Shown: positions 63,358 to 64,000 of the stretch, one piece after another
Layout of the letters: every line of letters begins with the position of its first letter
Position numbering within the stretch: the stretch's first letter is position 1
Assembly: GCF_000757825.1 (NCBI RefSeq)
Contig: NZ_CP009451.1
Coordinates: 4,526,001-4,590,000, forward strand
Length of the DNA stretch: 64,000 nt
Direction of reading: 5' to 3'
DNA from: Cedecea neteri
Lineage (GTDB): Bacteria > Pseudomonadota > Gammaproteobacteria > Enterobacterales > Enterobacteriaceae
The notes under the pieces: model-generated
Databases searched by the model: none
Told to the model about the DNA's origin: nothing
Seen by the model: only the letters and a program-made list of their open reading frames with translations
Translations under genes and position numbers: made by a program

Positions 63358-64000
63358 TCAACGAACTAAGGCTGGAGTATGCGCTCAGTGATCTTCTTCG
63401 TGCAGCGGGCATGTCCCGCAGTACGTGGTATCACAATATCAATGCGCTGAAGCGAGCAGACAGGCATGCCGGGCTGAAAGCCAAAATCAGAGAGATTTAT
63501 CACTATCACAAAGGGCGTTATGGCTACCGCAGGATCACGCTCTCGCTGAGAAGGCAGGGTCTGCTGGTGAACCATAAAACTGTACAGCGGCTGATGGCAG
63601 AACTGTCGCTCCGCTCTCTGATAAGGGTGAAGAAATATCGTGCCTGGAAAGGGGAAGTGGGCAAGGCTGCACCCAATATCCTGGGCCGGAACTTCGGGGC
63701 ATCGAAAGCCAACGAAAAATGGGTCACGGATGTCACCGAGTTCTCAGTACAGGGTAAAAAGCTGTATCTGTCGCCGGTTCTCGATCTGTTTAACCGGGAG
63801 ATTATCTCCTACAGCCTGTCGGAAAGGCCGGTGATGGAGATGGTTAATAGCATGCTGCGCGATGCGTTCCTGAAGCTCAGCCCGGAAGATAGCCCCTTGC
63901 TGCACACGGATCAGGGCTGGCAATATCGAATGGCAGGCTATCAGGCAAGGTTAAAGGCACAGGGCATGACACAAAGTATGTCGCGCAAAGGAAACTGTCT
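63339..64000 (+). CDS. IS3-family transposase OrfB, partial (runs off the window)
   Basis: The frame is -1 relative to orfA and open from the slippery site to the window end. The first residues are RRKAAIINELRLEYALSDL; the first ATG is at 63411. It encodes the rve integrase domain: HTH_21 region HHKGRYGYRRIT-like, first catalytic Asp in WVTDVTEF, second in HTDQGWQY. The third catalytic residue, a Glu after SMSRKGNC, falls beyond the end. Expression is expected by frameshifting as an OrfAB fusion. Confidence 0.9.

Larger units (their letters stand above)
62782..64000 (+). mobile_element. IS3-family (IS150-like) insertion sequence, right part outside the window
   Basis: The left terminal repeat begins TGGACTGCACCCCAAAAG at 62782. 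It is followed by orfA and a -1-frame orfB, the standard IS3 layout. The right end, the second terminal repeat and the target duplication are beyond 64000, so completeness cannot be judged. Base composition and codon use differ from the flanking eda. The element starts inside an AAAAAAGCCCC sequence that looks like the 5' arm of the eda terminator. Confidence 0.9.

Overview
The window is chromosomal DNA from a member of the Enterobacteriaceae. Gene order and protein lengths match the Escherichia coli/Salmonella flhDC-to-eda segment closely (FlhC 192 aa, CheB 349, FlhA 692, ArgS 577, CmoB 323, RuvB 336, PykA 480, Zwf 491, Edd 603). Several extra gene sets and a different left flank show it is neither E. 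coli nor Salmonella. A genus of the Enterobacter/Cedecea/Kosakonia type fits, but I cannot fix it from sequence alone. No tRNA, rRNA or CRISPR array was seen.

Left to right. (1) 1-4146: a peptide-type ABC importer (binding protein tail, two permeases, two ATPases). (2) 4255-6354: yecJ, ftnB, uspC, with a gene-poor gap holding a candidate small RNA. (3) 6355-12719: the flhDC control region, flhDC, and motA-motB-cheA-cheW driven by a sigma28 promoter inside flhC; a MotR-like sRNA lies between flhC and motA. (4) 12766-19283: an accessory insert with a DAACS-family transporter and a four-gene Csu-type (spore coat U) chaperone-usher pilus operon; it separates the two chemotaxis operons that are adjacent in E. 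coli. (5) 19351-29488: tar-tap-cheR-cheB-cheY-cheZ behind a perfect sigma28 promoter, then flhB-flhA-flhE. (6) 29543-46802: housekeeping genes argS, yecM, cutC (with a MicL-like sRNA), a DUF1471 protein, yecD-yecE-yecN-cmoA-cmoB, aspS-nudB-yebC-ruvC, ruvAB, znuA/znuCB, mepM. (7) 46926-57143: lpxM and pykA, separated by about 7.8 kb of accessory genes: an exported MsrA with a DipZ-type reductant donor that carries a one-base frameshift, and a translationally coupled TonB receptor/binding protein/methyltransferase/FecCD-permease locus with no ATPase. (8) 57270-62759: hexR, zwf, edd, eda (glucose-6-phosphate and Entner-Doudoroff metabolism) with recognisable HexR and GntR operators. (9) 62782-64000: an IS3-family (IS150-like) element cut by the window end, inserted into what looks like the eda terminator.

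Working together: FlhD4C2 switches on the motility genes; MotAB is the stator, and Tar/Tap-CheW-CheA-CheY-CheZ with CheR/CheB form the sensory circuit. The pilus operon inside this cluster couples an adhesion system physically, and possibly in regulation, to motility. The least ordinary parts are the TonB receptor-methyltransferase-permease locus with a Zur-like operator upstream, the frameshifted DipZ, the long structured flhDC leader, the anti-Shine-Dalgarno sRNA candidate near 5.5 kb, and an ArgR-type operator in front of argS.
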